A program made the position numbers and the translations under genes. The notes under the pieces were generated by a model. It saw only the letters and a list, made by a program, of their open reading frames with translations. It was not told the DNA's origin and searched no databases. A DNA stretch of 64,000 bases from Chaunax sp. Z400 (taxonomy: Eukaryota; Chordata; Actinopteri; Lophiiformes; Chaunacidae). Of the stretch, positions 9,728 to 22,458 are shown in pieces (positions within the stretch are counted from its first letter, which is position 1; each line of letters opens with the position of its first letter). The stretch covers positions 823,501 through 887,500 of the forward strand of contig CM075184.1 in assembly GCA_037577475.1 (NCBI GenBank), written 5' to 3'.

Positions 9728-9848
9728 CCCGAGTCTCTACGACCTTCCGTTCAAAAGTTACCAACCCGGGTACGGCCCCGATTGAGTTTTTATCCCCTTA
9801 ACCTAACCTAACCCTAACCCTAACCCTAACCCCTAACCCACACTTGTC
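9728..9848 (+). repeat. T unit 5
   Basis: Telomeric tract at 9799-9839. This is the first T unit with the TACGG allele (CCCGGGTACGGCCCC). It is preceded by S-Q, not H-Q, and the Q unit ends CTTGTC instead of CTTATC. Confidence 0.95.
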
Positions 9849-10811
9849 CGCTAGTCTCTACGACCTTCCGTTCCCGAGATACAGACATTCAAAATACGCC
9901 CCTACTGGACATGTCATATCTCGGGAAAGGAAGGTCGCACAGACTCGGGACAAAGACTGGTGTTTCCAGAGACCACATAAACCCCTAGACGGACGTTGGT
10001 CCGGAGTCTCTACGACCTTCCGTTTCCGAGATACACACATTCACTATAGGCGAACCAAACCCCATTCACTTCAATGGGAAAATAAACTTGAGTATAACTC
10101 GGGAACGGAAGGTCGTAGAGACTCGGGACCCTGATCCGTCGGACATAATTCGTGGTCTCTGAACACGCCAGACTTCTCCCCGAGTCTCTACGACCTTCCG
10201 TTCCCGAGATACAGACATTCAAAATACGCCCCTACTGGACATGTCATATCTCGGGAAAGGAAGGTCGCACAGACTCGGGACAAAGACTGGTGTTCTCAGA
10301 GACCACATAAACCCCTAGACGGACGTTGGTCCCGAGTCTCTACGACCTTCCGTTTCAGAGATACACACATTCACTATAGGCGAACCAAAGCCCATTCACT
10401 TCAATGGGAAAATAAACTTGAGTATAACTCGGGAACGGAAGGTCGTAGAGACTCGGGACCCTGATCCGTCGGACATAATTCGTGGTCTCTGAACACGCCA
10501 GACTTCTCCCCGAGTCTCTACGACCTTCCGTTCCCGAGATACAGACATTCAAAATACGCCCCTACTGGACATGTCATATCTTGGGAAAGGAAGGTCGCAC
10601 AGACTCGGGACAAAGACTGGTGTTCTCAGAGACCACATAAACCCCTAGACGGACGTTGGTCCCGAGTCTCTACGACCTTTCGTTCCCGAGATACAAACAT
10701 TCCAAAAATCACCAAAAATACATGTCATATCTCGGGAACCGTAAGTCGTAGGGACTCGGTTTACCTGCTGGCGTTCTTGGAGACCCCATAAAACCATTGA
10801 AAGAGCTTATC
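9849..10811 (+). repeat. Left domain block 6: S-P-S-P-S-Q
   Basis: Six units, 963 bp. With its T unit it forms a 1084-bp block that reappears at 14694-15656. The S unit at 9849 has GTGTTTCCAGAG where other copies read GTGTTCTCAGAG. Confidence 0.93.
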
Positions 10812-10932
10812 CCCGAGTCTCTACGACCTTCCGTTCAAAAGTTACCAACCCGGGTACGGCCCCGATTGAGTTTTTATCCCCTTAACCTAACCTAACCCTA
10901 ACCCTAACCCTAACCCCTAACCCACACTTGTC
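10812..10932 (+). repeat. T unit 6
   Basis: Telomeric tract at 10883-10923. TACGG allele, preceded by S-Q, followed by S. Confidence 0.95.
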
Positions 10933-13008
10933 CGCTAGTCTCTACGACCTTCCGTTCCCGAGATACAGACATTCAAAATACGCCCCTACTGGACATGTCA
11001 TATCTCGGGAAAGGAAGGTCGCACAGACTCGGGACAAAGACTGGTGTTCTCAGAGACCACATAAACCCCTAGACGGACGTTGGTCCCGAGTCTCTACGAC
11101 CTTCCGTTTCCGAGATACACACATTCACTATAGGCGAACCAAACCCCATTCACTTCAATGGGAAAATAAACTTGAGTATAACTCGGGAACGGAAGGTCGT
11201 AGAGACTCGGGACCCTGATCCGTCGGACATAATTCGTGGTCCCTGAACACGCCAGACTTCTCCCCGAGTCTCTACGACCTTCCGTTCCCGAGATACAAAC
11301 ATTCCAAAAATCACCAAAAATACATGTCATATCTCGGGAACCGTAAGTCGTAGAGACTCGGTTTACCTGCTGGCGTTCTTGGAGACTCCATAAAACCATT
11401 GAAAGAGCTTATCCCCGAGTCTCTACGACCTTCCGTTCCCGAGATACAGACATTCAAAATACGCCCCTACTGGACATGTCATATCTCGGGAAAGGAAGGT
11501 CGCACAGACTCGGGACAAAGACTGGTGTTCTCAGAGACCACATAAACCCCTAGACGGACGTTGGTCCCGAGTCTCTACGACCTTCTGTTTACGAGATACA
11601 CACATTCACTATAGGCGAACCAAAGCCCATTCACTTCAATGGGAAAATAAACTTGAGTATAACTCGGGAACGGAAGGTCGTAGAGACTCGGGAGCCTGAT
11701 CCGTCGGACATAATTCGTGGTCTCTGAACACGCCAGACTTCTCCCCGAGTCTCTACGACCTTCCGTTCCCGAGATACAGACATTCAAAATACGCCCCTAC
11801 TGGACATGTCATATCTTGGGAAAGGAAGGTCGCACAGACTCGGGACAAAGACTGGTGTTCTCAGAGACCACATAAACCCCTAGACGGACGTTGGTCCCGA
11901 GTCTCTACGACCTTTCGTTCCCGAGATACAAACATTCCAAAAATCACCAAAAATACATGTCATATCTCGGGAACCGTAAGTCGTAGAGACTCGGTTTACC
12001 TGCTGGCGCTCTTGGAGACCCCATAAAACCAGTGAAAGAGCTTATCCCCGAGTCTCTACGACCTTCCGTTCCCGAGATACAGACATTCAAAATACGCCCC
12101 TACTGGACATGTCATTTCTCGGGAAAGGAAGGTTGCACAGACTCGGGACAAAGACTGGTGTTCTCAGAGACCACATAAACCCCTACACGGACGTTGGTCC
12201 CGAGTCTCTACGACCTTCCGTTTCCGAGATACACACATTCACTATAGGCGAACCAAAGCCCATTCACTTCAATGGGAAAATAAACTTGAGTATAACTCGG
12301 GAACGGAAGGTCGTAGAGACTCGGGACCCTGATCCGTCGGACATAATTCGTGGTCCCTGAACACGCCAGACTTCTCCCCGAGTCTCTACGACCTTCCGTT
12401 CCCGAGATACAAACATTCCAAAAATCACCAAATATACATGTCATATCTCGGGAACCGTAAGTCGTAGAGACTCGGTTTACCTGCTGGCTTTCTTGGAGAC
12501 CCCATAAAACCATTGAAAGAGCTTATCCCCGAGTCTCTACGACCTTCCGTTCCCGAGATACAGACATTCAAAATACGCTCCTACTGGACATGTCATATCT
12601 CGGGAAAGGAAGGTCGCACAGACTCGGGACAAAGACTGGTGTTCTCAGAGACCACATAAACCCCTAGATGGACGTTGGTCCCGAGTCTCTACGACCTTCC
12701 GTTTCCGAGATACACACATTCACTATAGGCGAACCAAAGCCCATTCACTTCAATGGGAAAATAAACTTGAGTATAACTCGGGAAAGGAAGGTCGCACAGA
12801 CTCGGGACAAAGACTGGTGTTCTCAAGGACCACATAAACCCCTAGACGGACGTTGGTCCCGAGTCTCTACGACCTTCCGTTCCCGAGATACAAACATTCC
12901 AAAAATCACCAAAAATACATGTCATATCTCGGGAACCGTGAGTCGTAGGGACTCGGTTTACCTGCTGGCGTTCTTGGAGACCCCATAAAACCATTGAAAG
13001 AGCTTATC
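10933..13008 (+). repeat. Left domain block 7: S-P-Q-S-P-S-Q-S-P-Q-S-H-Q
   Basis: Thirteen units, 2076 bp. The part from 11744 onward matches the start of the window at offset 11622. The P unit at 11566 has an altered F-box (CCTTCTGTTTACGAG). Confidence 0.93.
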
Positions 13009-14091
13009 CCCGAGTCTCTACGACCTTCCGTTCAAAAGTTACCAACCCGGGTAGGGCCCCGATTGAGTTTTTATCCCCTTAACCTAACCTAACCCTAACC
13101 CTAACCCTAACCCCTAACCCACACTTGTCCGCTAGTCTCTACGACCTTCGGTTCCCGAGATACAGACATTCAAAATACGCCCCTACTGGACATGTCATAT
13201 CTCGGGAAAGGAAGGTCGCACAGACTCGGGACAAAGACTGGTGTTCTCAGAGACCACATAAACCCCTAGACGGACGTTGGTCCGGAGTCTCTACGACCTT
13301 CCGTTTCCGAGATACACACATTCACTATAGGCGAACCAAACCCCATTCACTTCAATGGGAAAATAAACTTGAGTATAACTCGGGAACGGAAGGTCGTAGA
13401 GACTCGGGACCCTGATCCGTCGGACATAATTCGTGGTCTCTGAACACGCCAGACTTCTCCCCGAGTCTCTACGACCTTCCGTTCCCGAGATACAGACATT
13501 CAAAATACGCCCCTACTGGACATGTCATATCTCGGGAAAGGAAGGTCGCACAGACTCGGGACAAAGACTGGTGTTCTCAGAGACCACATAAACCCCAGAA
13601 GGACGTTGGTCCCGAGTCTCTACGACCTTCCGTTTCAGAGATACACACATTCACTATAGGCGAACCAAACCCCATTCACTTCAATGGGAAAATAAACTTG
13701 AGTATAACTCGGGAACGGAAGGTCGTAGAGACTCGGGACCTGGTTCGGTGGGACATAATTCGTGGTCCCTGAACACGCCAGACTTCTCCGCGAGTCTCTA
13801 CGACCTTCCGTTCCCGAGATACAAACATTCCAAAAATCACCAAAAATACATGTCATATCTCGGGAACCGTAAGTCGTAGAGACTCGGTTTACCTGCTGGC
13901 GTTCTTGGAGACTCCATAAAACCATTGAAAGAGCTTATCCCCGAGTCTCTACGACCTTCCGTTCCCGAGATACAGACATTCAAAATACGCCCCTACTGGA
14001 CATGTCATATCTCGGGAAAGGAAGGTCGCACAGACTCGGGACAAAGACTGGTGTTCTCAGAGACCACATAAACCCCTAGACGGACGTTGGT
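12528..14091 (+). repeat. Left-domain T-containing repeat, copy 3 (1564 bp)
   Basis: Same order as 2622-4186. It carries the single-base deletion in the S unit at 13460 and AGATGG in the S unit at 12528. Confidence 0.92.
13009..13129 (+). repeat. T unit 7
   Basis: Telomeric tract at 13080-13120. TAGGG allele, preceded by H-Q, followed by an S unit with CCTTCGGTTCCCG. Confidence 0.95.
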
Positions 14092-14572
14092 CCCGAGTCT
14101 CTACGACCTTCCGTTTCCGAGATACACACATTCACTATAGGCGAACCAAAGCCCATTCACTTCAATGGGAAAATAAACTTGAGTATAACTCGGGAACGGA
14201 AGGTCGTAGAGACTCGGGACCCTGATTCGTCGGACATAATTCGTGGTCTCTGAACACGCCAGACTTCTCCCCGAGTCTCTACGACCTTCCGTTCCCGAGA
14301 TACAGACATTCAAAATACGCCCCTACTGGACATGTCATATCTTGGGAAAGGAAGGTCGCACAGACTCGGGACAAAGACTGGTGTTCTCAGAGACCACATA
14401 AACCCCTAGACGGACGTTGGTCCCGAGTCTCTACGACCTTTCGTTCCCGAGATACAAACATTCCAAAAATCACCAAAAATACATGTCATATCTCGGGAAC
14501 CGTAAGTCGTAGGGACTCGGTTTACCTGCTGGCGTTCTTGGAGACCCCATAAAACCATTGAAAGAGCTTATC
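13130..14572 (+). repeat. Left domain block 8: S-P-S-P-Q-S-P-S-Q
   Basis: Nine units, 1443 bp. The S unit at 13460-13610 is 151 bp because one T is missing in its right spacer (AACCCCAGAAGG for AACCCCTAGAAGG). It is the only length change I found in a complete P, H, Q or S unit. The P unit at 13611 shares the GACCTGGTTCGGTGGGAC mark with those at 3706 and 7683. Confidence 0.92.
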
Positions 14573-14693
14573 CCCGAGTCTCTACGACCTTCCGTTCAAA
14601 AGTTACCAACCCGGGTACGGCCCCGATTGAGTTTTTATCCCCTTAACCTAACCTAACCCTAACCCTAACCCTAACCCCTAACCCACACTTGTC
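14573..14693 (+). repeat. T unit 8
   Basis: Telomeric tract at 14644-14684. TACGG allele, preceded by S-Q. Confidence 0.95.
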
Positions 14694-15656
14694 CGCTAGT
14701 CTCTACGACCTTCCGTTCCCGAGATACAGACATTCAAAATACGCCCCTACTGGACATGTCATATCTCGGGAAAGGAAGGTCGCACAGACTCGGGACAAAG
14801 ACTGGTGTTCTCAGAGACCACATAAACCCCTAGACGGACGTTGGTCCGGAGTCTCTACGACCTTCCGTTTCCGAGATACACACATTCACTATAGGCGAAC
14901 CAAACCCCATTCACTTCAATGGGAAAATAAACTTGAGTATAACTCGGGAACGGAAGGTCGTAGAGACTCGGGACCCTGATCCGTCGGACATAATTCGTGG
15001 TCTCTGAACACGCCAGACTTCTCCCCGAGTCTCTACGACCTTCCGTTCCCGAGATACAGACATTCAAAATACGCCCCTACTGGACATGTCATATCTCGGG
15101 AAAGGAAGGTCGCACAGACTCGGGACAAAGACTGGTGTTCTCAGAGACCACATAAACCCCTAGACGGACGTTGGTCCCGAGTCTCTACGACCTTCCGTTT
15201 CCGAGATACACACATTCACTATAGGCGAACCAAAGCCCATTCACTTCAATGGGAAAATAAACTTGAGTATAACTCGGGAACGGAAGGTCGTAGAGACTCG
15301 GGACCCTGATCCGTCGGACATAATTCGTGGTCTCTGAACACGCCAGACTTCTCCCCGAGTCTCTACGACCTTCCGTTCCCGAGATACAGACATTCAAAAT
15401 ACGCCCCTACTGGACATGTCATATCTTGGGAAAGGAAGGTCGCACAGACTCGGGACAAAGACTGGTGTTCTCAGAGACCACATAAACCCCTAGACGGACG
15501 TTGGTCCCGAGTCTCTACGACCTTTCGTTCCCGAGATACAAACATTCCAAAAATCACCAAAAATACATGTCATATCTCGGGAACCATAAGTCGTAGGGAC
15601 TCGGTTTACCTGCTGGCGTTCTTGGAGACCCCATAAAACCATTGAAAGGGCTTATC
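14694..15656 (+). repeat. Left domain block 9: S-P-S-P-S-Q
   Basis: Six units, 963 bp, a near copy of 9849-10811 at offset 4845. The last Q has GGGAACCATAAG where most copies have GGGAACCGTAAG, and ends GAAAGGGCTT. Confidence 0.93.
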
Positions 15657-15777
15657 CCCGAGTCTCTACGACCTTCCGTTCAAAAGTTACCAACCCGGGT
15701 ACGGCCCCGATTGAGTTTTTATCCCCTTAACCTAACCTAACCCTAACCCTAACCCTAACCCCTAACCCACACTTGTC
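15657..15777 (+). repeat. T unit 9
   Basis: Telomeric tract at 15728-15768. TACGG allele, preceded by S-Q. Confidence 0.95.
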
Positions 15778-17069
15778 CGCTAGTCTCTACGACCTTCCGT
15801 TCCCGAGATACAGACATTCAAAATACGCCCCTACTGGACATGTCATATCTCGGGAAAGGAAGGTTGCACAGACTCGGGACGAAGACTGGTGTTCTCAGAG
15901 ACCACATAAACCCCTAGAAGGACGTTGGTCCCGAGTCTCTACGACCTTCCGTTTCAGAGATACACACATTCACAATAGGCGAACCAAACCCCATTCACTT
16001 CAATGGGAAAATAAACTTGAGTATAACTCGGGAACGGAAGGTCGTAGAGACTCGGGACCCTGATCGGTCGGACATAATTCGTGGTCCCTGAACACGCCAG
16101 ACTTCTCCCCGAGTCTCTACGACCTTCCGTTCCCGAGATACAAACATTCCAAAAATCACCAAAAATACATGTCATATCTCGGGAACCGTAAGTCGTAGAG
16201 ACTCGGTTTACCTGCTGGCGTTCTTGGAGACTCCATAAAACCATTGAAAGAGCTTATCCCCGAGTCTCTACGACCTTCCGTTCCCGAGATACAGACATTC
16301 AAAATACGCCCCTACTGGACATGTCATATCTCGGGAAAGGAAGGTCGCACAGACTCGGGACAAAGACTGGTGTTCTCAGAGACCACATAAACCCCTAGAC
16401 GGACGTTGGTCCCGAGTCTCTACGACCTTCCGTTTCCGAGATACACACATTCACTATAGGCGAACCAAAGCCCATTCACTTCAATGGGAAAATAAACTTG
16501 AGTATAACTCGGGAACGGAAGGTCGTAGAGACTATGGAGCCTGATCCGTCGGACATAATTCGTGGTCTCTGAACACGCCAGACTTCTCCCCGAGTCTCTA
16601 CGACCTTCCGTTCCCGAGATACAGACATTCAAAATACGCCCCTACTGGACATGTCATATCTTGGGAAAGGAAGGTCGCACAGACTCGGGACAAAGACTGG
16701 TGTTCTCAGAGACCACATAAACCCCTAGAAGGACGTTGGTCCCGAGTCTCTACGACCTTCCGTTTCAGAGATACACACATTCACTATAGGCGAACCAAAC
16801 CCCACTCACTTCAATGGGAAAATAAACTTGAGTATAACTCGGGAACGGAAGGTCGTAGAGACTCGGGACCCTGATCGGTCGGACATAATTCGTGGTCCCT
16901 GAACACGCCAGACTTCTCCCCGAGTCTCTACGACCTTCCGTTCCCGAGATACAAACATTCCAAAAATCACCAAAAATACATGTCATATCTCGGGAACCGT
17001 AAGTCGTAGGGACTCGGTTTACCTGCTGGCGTTCTTGGAGACCCCATAAAACCATTGAAAGAGCTTATC
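15778..17069 (+). repeat. Left domain block 10: S-P-Q-S-P-S-P-Q
   Basis: Eight units, 1292 bp. The P unit at 15930 has TTCACAATAGG, otherwise seen in the right domain (48917, 57491, 62064). The P unit at 16411 is the first with ACTATGGAGCC, the form that dominates the middle domain, so this block marks the change of subfamily. Confidence 0.92.
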
Positions 17070-17190
17070 CCCGAGTCTCTACGACCTTCCGTTCAAAAGT
17101 TACCAACCCGGGTACGGCCCCGATTGAGTTTTTATCCCCTTAACCTAACCTAACCCTAACCCTAACCCTAACCCCTAACCCACACTTGTC
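17070..17190 (+). repeat. T unit 10, last before the T-free domain
   Basis: Telomeric tract at 17141-17181. TACGG allele. It is preceded by P-Q, unlike all other T units, which follow H-Q or S-Q. Confidence 0.95.
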
Positions 17191-18456
17191 CGCTAGTCTC
17201 TACGACCTTCCGTTCCCGAGATACAGACATTCAAAATACGCCCCTACTGGACATGTCATATCTCGGGAAAGGAAGGTCGCACAGACTCGGGACAAAGACT
17301 GGTGTTCTCAGAGACCACATAAACCCCTAGACGGACGTTGGTCCCGAGTCTCTACGACCTTCCGTTTCCGAGATACACACATTCACTATAGGCGAACCAA
17401 AGCCCATTCACTTCAATGGGAAAATAAACTTGAGTATAACTCGGGAAATGAAGGTTGCACAGACTCGGGACAAAGACTGGTGTTCTCAGAGACCACATAA
17501 ACCCCTAGACGGACGTTGGTCCCGAGTCTCTACGACCTTCCGTTCCCGAGATACAAACATTCCAAAAATCACCAAAAATACATGTCATATCTCGGGAACC
17601 GTGAGTCGTAGGGACTCGGTTTACCTGCTGGCGTTCTTGGAGACCCCATAAAACCATTGAAAGAGCTTATCCCCGAGTCTCTACGACCTTCCGTTCCCGA
17701 GATACAGACATTCAAAATACGCCCCTACTGGACATGTCATATCTCGGGAAAGGAAGGTCGCACAGACTCGGGACAAAGACTGGTGTTCTCAGAGACCACA
17801 TAAACCCCTAGACGGACGTTGGTCCCGAGTCTCTACGACCTTCCGTTTCCGAGATACACACATTCACTATAGGCGAACCAAAGCCCATTCACTTCAATGG
17901 GAAAATAAACTTGAGTATAACTCGGGAACGGAAGGTCGTAGAGACTATGGAGCCTGATCCGTCGGACATAATTCGTGGTCTCTGAACACGCCAGACTTCT
18001 CCCCGAGTCTCTACGACCTTCCGTTCCCGAGATACAGACATTCAAAATACGCCCCTACTGGACATGTCATATCTTGGGAAAGGAAGGTCGCACAGACTCG
18101 GGACAAAGACTGGTGTTCTCAGAGACCACATAAACCCCTAGACGGACGTTGGTCCCGAGTCTCTACGACCTTTCGTTCCCGAGATACAAACATTCCAAAA
18201 ATCACCAAAAATACATGTCATATCTCGGGAACCGTAAGTCGTAGAGACTCGGTTTACCTGCTGGCGTTCTTGGAGACCCCATAAAACCAGTGAAAGAGCT
18301 TATCCCCGAGTCTCTACGACCTTCCGTTCCCGAGATACAGACATTCAAAATGCGCCCCTACTGGACATGTCATTTCTCGGGAAAGGAAGGTCGCACAGAC
18401 TCGGGACAAAGACTGGTGTTCTCAGAGACCACATAAACCCCTAGACGGACGTTGGT
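17191..18456 (+). repeat. Middle domain, opening segment: S-H-Q-S-P-S-Q-S
   Basis: Eight units, 1266 bp. The hybrid at 17343 has GGGAAATGAAGG, a change shared only with the hybrid at 28180. Its Q unit passes straight into S with an intact F-box, with no T unit where the left domain would have one. Confidence 0.92.
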
Positions 18457-19900
18457 CCCGAGTCTCTACGACCTTCCGTTTCCGAGATACACACATTCAC
18501 TATAGGCGAACCAAAGCCCATTCACTTCAATGGGAAAATAAACTTGAGTATAACTCGGGAACGGAAGGTCGTAGAGACTCGGGACCCTGATCCGTCGGAC
18601 ATAATTCGTGGTCCCTGAACACGCCAGACTTCTCCCCGAGTCTCTACGACCTTCCGTTCCCGAGATACAAACATTCCAAAAATCACCAAAAATACATGTC
18701 ATATCTCGGGAACCGTAAGTCGTAGAGACTCGGTTTACCTGCTGGCGTTCTTGGAGACCCCATAAAACCATTGAAAGAGCTTATCCCCGAGTCTCTACGA
18801 CCTTCCGTTCCCGAGATACAGACATTCAAAATACGCTCCTACTGGACATGTCATATCTCGGGAAAGGAAGGTCGCACAGACTCGGGAGAAAGACTGGTGT
18901 TCTCAGAGACCACATAAACCCCTAGACGGACGTTGGTCCCGAGTCTCTACGACCTTCCGTTCCCGAGATACAAACATTCCAAAAATCACCAAAAATACAT
19001 GTCATATCTCGGGAACCGTGAGTCGTAGGGACTCGGTTTACCTGCTGGCGTTCTTGGAGACCCCATAAAACCATTGAAAGAGCTTATCCCCGAGTCTCTA
19101 CGACCTTCCGTTCCCGAGATACAGACATTCAAAATACGCCCCTACTGGACATGTCATATCTCGGGAAAGGAAGGTCGCACAGACTCGGGACAAAGACTGG
19201 TGTTCTCAGAGACCACATAAACCCCTAGACGGACGTTGGTCCCGAGTCTCTACGACCTTCCGTTTCCGAGATACACACATTCACTATAGGCGAACCAAAG
19301 CCCATTCACTTCAATGGGAAAATAAACTTGAGTATAACTCGGGAACGGAAGGTCGTAGAGACTATGGAGCCTGATCCGTCGGACATAATTCGTGGTCTCT
19401 GAACACGCCAGACTTCTCCCCGAGTCTCTACGACCTTCCGTTCCCGAGATACAGACATTCAAAATACGCCCCTACTGGACATGTCATATCTCGGGAAAGG
19501 AAGGTCGCACAGACTGGGGACAAAGACTGGTGTTCTCAGAGACCACATAAACCCCTAGACGGACGTTGGTCCCGAGTCTCTACGACCTTCCGTTTCCGAG
19601 ATACACACATTCACTATAGGCGAACCAAAGCCCATTCACTTCAATGGGAAAATAAACTTGAGTATAACTCGGGAACGGAAGGTCGTAGAGACTATGGAGC
19701 CTGATCCGTCGGACATAATTCGTGGTCTCTGAACACGCCAGACTTCTCCCCGAGTCTCTACGACCTTCCGTTCCCGAGATACAGACATTCAAAATACGCC
19801 CCTACTGGACATGTCATATCTTGGGAAAGGAAGGTCGCACAGACTCGGGACAAAGACTGGTGTTCTCAGAGACCACATAAACCCCTAGACGGACGTTGGT
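18457..19900 (+). repeat. 1444-bp higher-order repeat, copy 1
   Basis: Order P-Q-S-Q-S-P-S-P-S. The S unit between the two later P units has CAGACTGGGGAC (a lost CCCGAG-type site). Copy 2 follows directly and copy 3 lies at 22459. Confidence 0.92.
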
Positions 19901-21344
19901 CCCGAGTCTCTACGACCTTCCGTTTCCGAGATACACACATTCACTATAGGCGAACCAAAGCCCATTCACTTCAATGGGAAAATAAACTTGAGTATAACTC
20001 GGGAACGGAAGGTCGTAGAGACTCGGGACCCTGATCCGTCGGACATAATTCGTGGTCCCTGAACACGCCAGACTTCTCCCCGAGTCTCTACGACCTTCCG
20101 TTCCCGAGATACAAACATTCCAAAAATCACCAAAAATACATGTCATATCTCGGGAACCGTAAGTCGTAGAGACTCGGTTTACCTGCTGGCGTTCTTGGAG
20201 ACCCCATAAAACCATTGAAAGAGCTTATCCCCGAGTCTCTACGACCTTCCGTTCCCGAGATACAGACATTCAAAATACGCTCCTACTGGACATGTCATAT
20301 CTCGGGAAAGGAAGGTCGCACAGACTCGGGAGAAAGACTGGTGTTCTCAGAGACCACATAAACCCCTAGACGGACGTTGGTCCCGAGTCTCTACGACCTT
20401 CCGTTCCCGAGATACAAACATTCCAAAAATCACCAAAAATACATGTCATATCTCGGGAACCGTGAGTCGTAGGGACTCGGTTTACCTGCTGGCGTTCTTG
20501 GAGACCCCATAAAACCATTGAAAGAGCTTATCCCCGAGTCTCTACGACCTTCCGTTCCCGAGATACAGACATTCAAAATACGCCCCTACTGGACATGTCA
20601 TATCTCGGGAAAGGAAGGTCGCACAGACTCGGGACAAAGACTGGTGTTCTCAGAGACCACATAAACCCCTAGACGGACGTTGGTCCCGAGTCTCTACGAC
20701 CTTCCGTTTCCGAGATACACACATTCACTATAGGCGAACCAAAGCCCATTCACTTCAATGGGAAAATAAACTTGAGTATAACTCGGGAACGGAAGGTCGT
20801 AGAGACTATGGAGCCTGATCCGTCGGACATAATTCGTGGTCTCTGAACACGCCAGACTTCTCCCCGAGTCTCTACGACCTTCCGTTCCCGAGATACAGAC
20901 ATTCAAAATACGCCCCTACTGGACATGTCATATCTCGGGAAAGGAAGGTCGCACAGACTGGGGACAAAGACTGGTGTTCTCAGAGACCACATAAACCCCT
21001 AGACGGACGTTGGTCCCGAGTCTCTACGACCTTCCGTTTCCGAGATACACACATTCACTATAGGCGAACCAAAGCCCATTCACTTCAATGGGAAAATAAA
21101 CTTGAGTATAACTCGGGAACGGAAGGTCGTAGAGACTATGGAGCCTGATCCGTCGGACATAATTCGTGGTCTCTGAACACGCCAGACTTCTCCCCGAGTC
21201 TCTACGACCTTCCGTTCCCGAGATACAGACATTCAAAATACGCCCCTACTGGACATGTCATATCTTGGGAAAGGAAGGTCGCACAGACTCGGGACAAAGA
21301 CTGGTGTTCTCAGAGACCACATAAACCCCTAGATGGACGTTGGT
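19901..21344 (+). repeat. 1444-bp higher-order repeat, copy 2
   Basis: Same nine-unit order as copy 1, immediately downstream, with the same CAGACTGGGGAC mark in its fourth S-type position (unit 20863). Its last S unit carries AGATGG instead of AGACGG. Confidence 0.92.
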
Positions 21345-22458
21345 CCCGAGTCTCTACGACCTTTCGTTCCCGAGATACAAACATTCCAAAAATCACCAAA
21401 AATACATGTCATATCTCGGGAACCGTAAGTCGTAGAGACTCGGTTTACCTGCTGGCGTTCTTGGAGACCCCATAAAACCAGTGAAAGAGCTTATCCCCGA
21501 GTCTCTACGACCTTCCGTTCCCGAGATACAGACATTCAAAATACGCCCCTACTGGACATGTCATATCTTGGGAAAGGAAGGTCGCACAGACTCGGGACAA
21601 AGACTGGTGTTCTCAGAGACCACATAAACCCCTAGACGGACGTTGGTCCCGAGTCTCTACGACCTTCCGTTTCCGAGATACACACATTCACTATAGGCGA
21701 ACCAAAGCCCATTCACTTCAATGGGAAAATAAACTTGAGTATAACTCGGGAACGGAAGGTCGTAGAGACTCGGGACCCTGATCCGTCGGACATAATTCGT
21801 GGTCCCTGAACACGCCAGACTTCTCCCCGAGTCTCTACGACCTTCCGTTCCCGAGATACAAACATTCCAAAAATCACCAAAAATACATGTCATATCTCGG
21901 GAACCGTAAGTCGTAGAGACTCGGTTTACCTGCTGGCGTTCTTGGAGACCCCATAAAACCATTGAAAGAGCTTATCCCCGAGTCTCTACGACCTTCCGTT
22001 CCCGAGATACAGACATTCAAAATACGCTCCTACTGGACATGTCATATCTCGGGAAAGGAAGGTCGCACAGACTCGGGAGAAAGACTGGTGTTCTCAGAGA
22101 CCACATAAACCCCTAGACGGACGTTGGTCCCGAGTCTCTACGACCTTCCGTTTCCGAGATACACACATTCACTATAGGCGAACCAAAGCCCATTCACTTC
22201 AATGGGAAAATAAACTTGAGTATAACTCGGGAACGGAAGGTCGTAGAGACTATGGAGCCTGATCCGTCGGACATAATTCGTGGTCTCTGAACACGCCAGA
22301 CTTCTCCCCGAGTCTCTACGACCTTCCGTTCCCGAGATACAGACATTCAAAATACGCCCCTACTGGACATGTCATATCTTGGGAAAGGAAGGTCGCACAG
22401 ACTCGGGACAAAGACTGGTGTTCTCAGAGACCACATAAACCCCTAGACGGACGTTGGT
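21345..22458 (+). repeat. Middle domain link: Q-S-P-Q-S-P-S
   Basis: Seven units, 1114 bp, between 1444-bp copies 2 and 3. Copy 2 plus this link make 2558 bp, and the following 2.2-2.3 kb repeats the same order. The longer 2558-bp segment was therefore also duplicated in tandem. Confidence 0.9.

Larger units (their letters stand above)
9247..10932 (+). repeat. Left-domain repeat with two TACGG T units, copy 1 (1686 bp)
   Basis: P-S-Q-T-S-P-S-P-S-Q-T, repeated at 14092-15777 at a constant offset of 4845. Confidence 0.91.
14092..15777 (+). repeat. Left-domain repeat with two TACGG T units, copy 2 (1686 bp)
   Basis: Second copy of 9247-10932. Differences include CCTGATTCG in the P unit at 14092 and GGAACCATAAG near the end. 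Confidence 0.91.
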
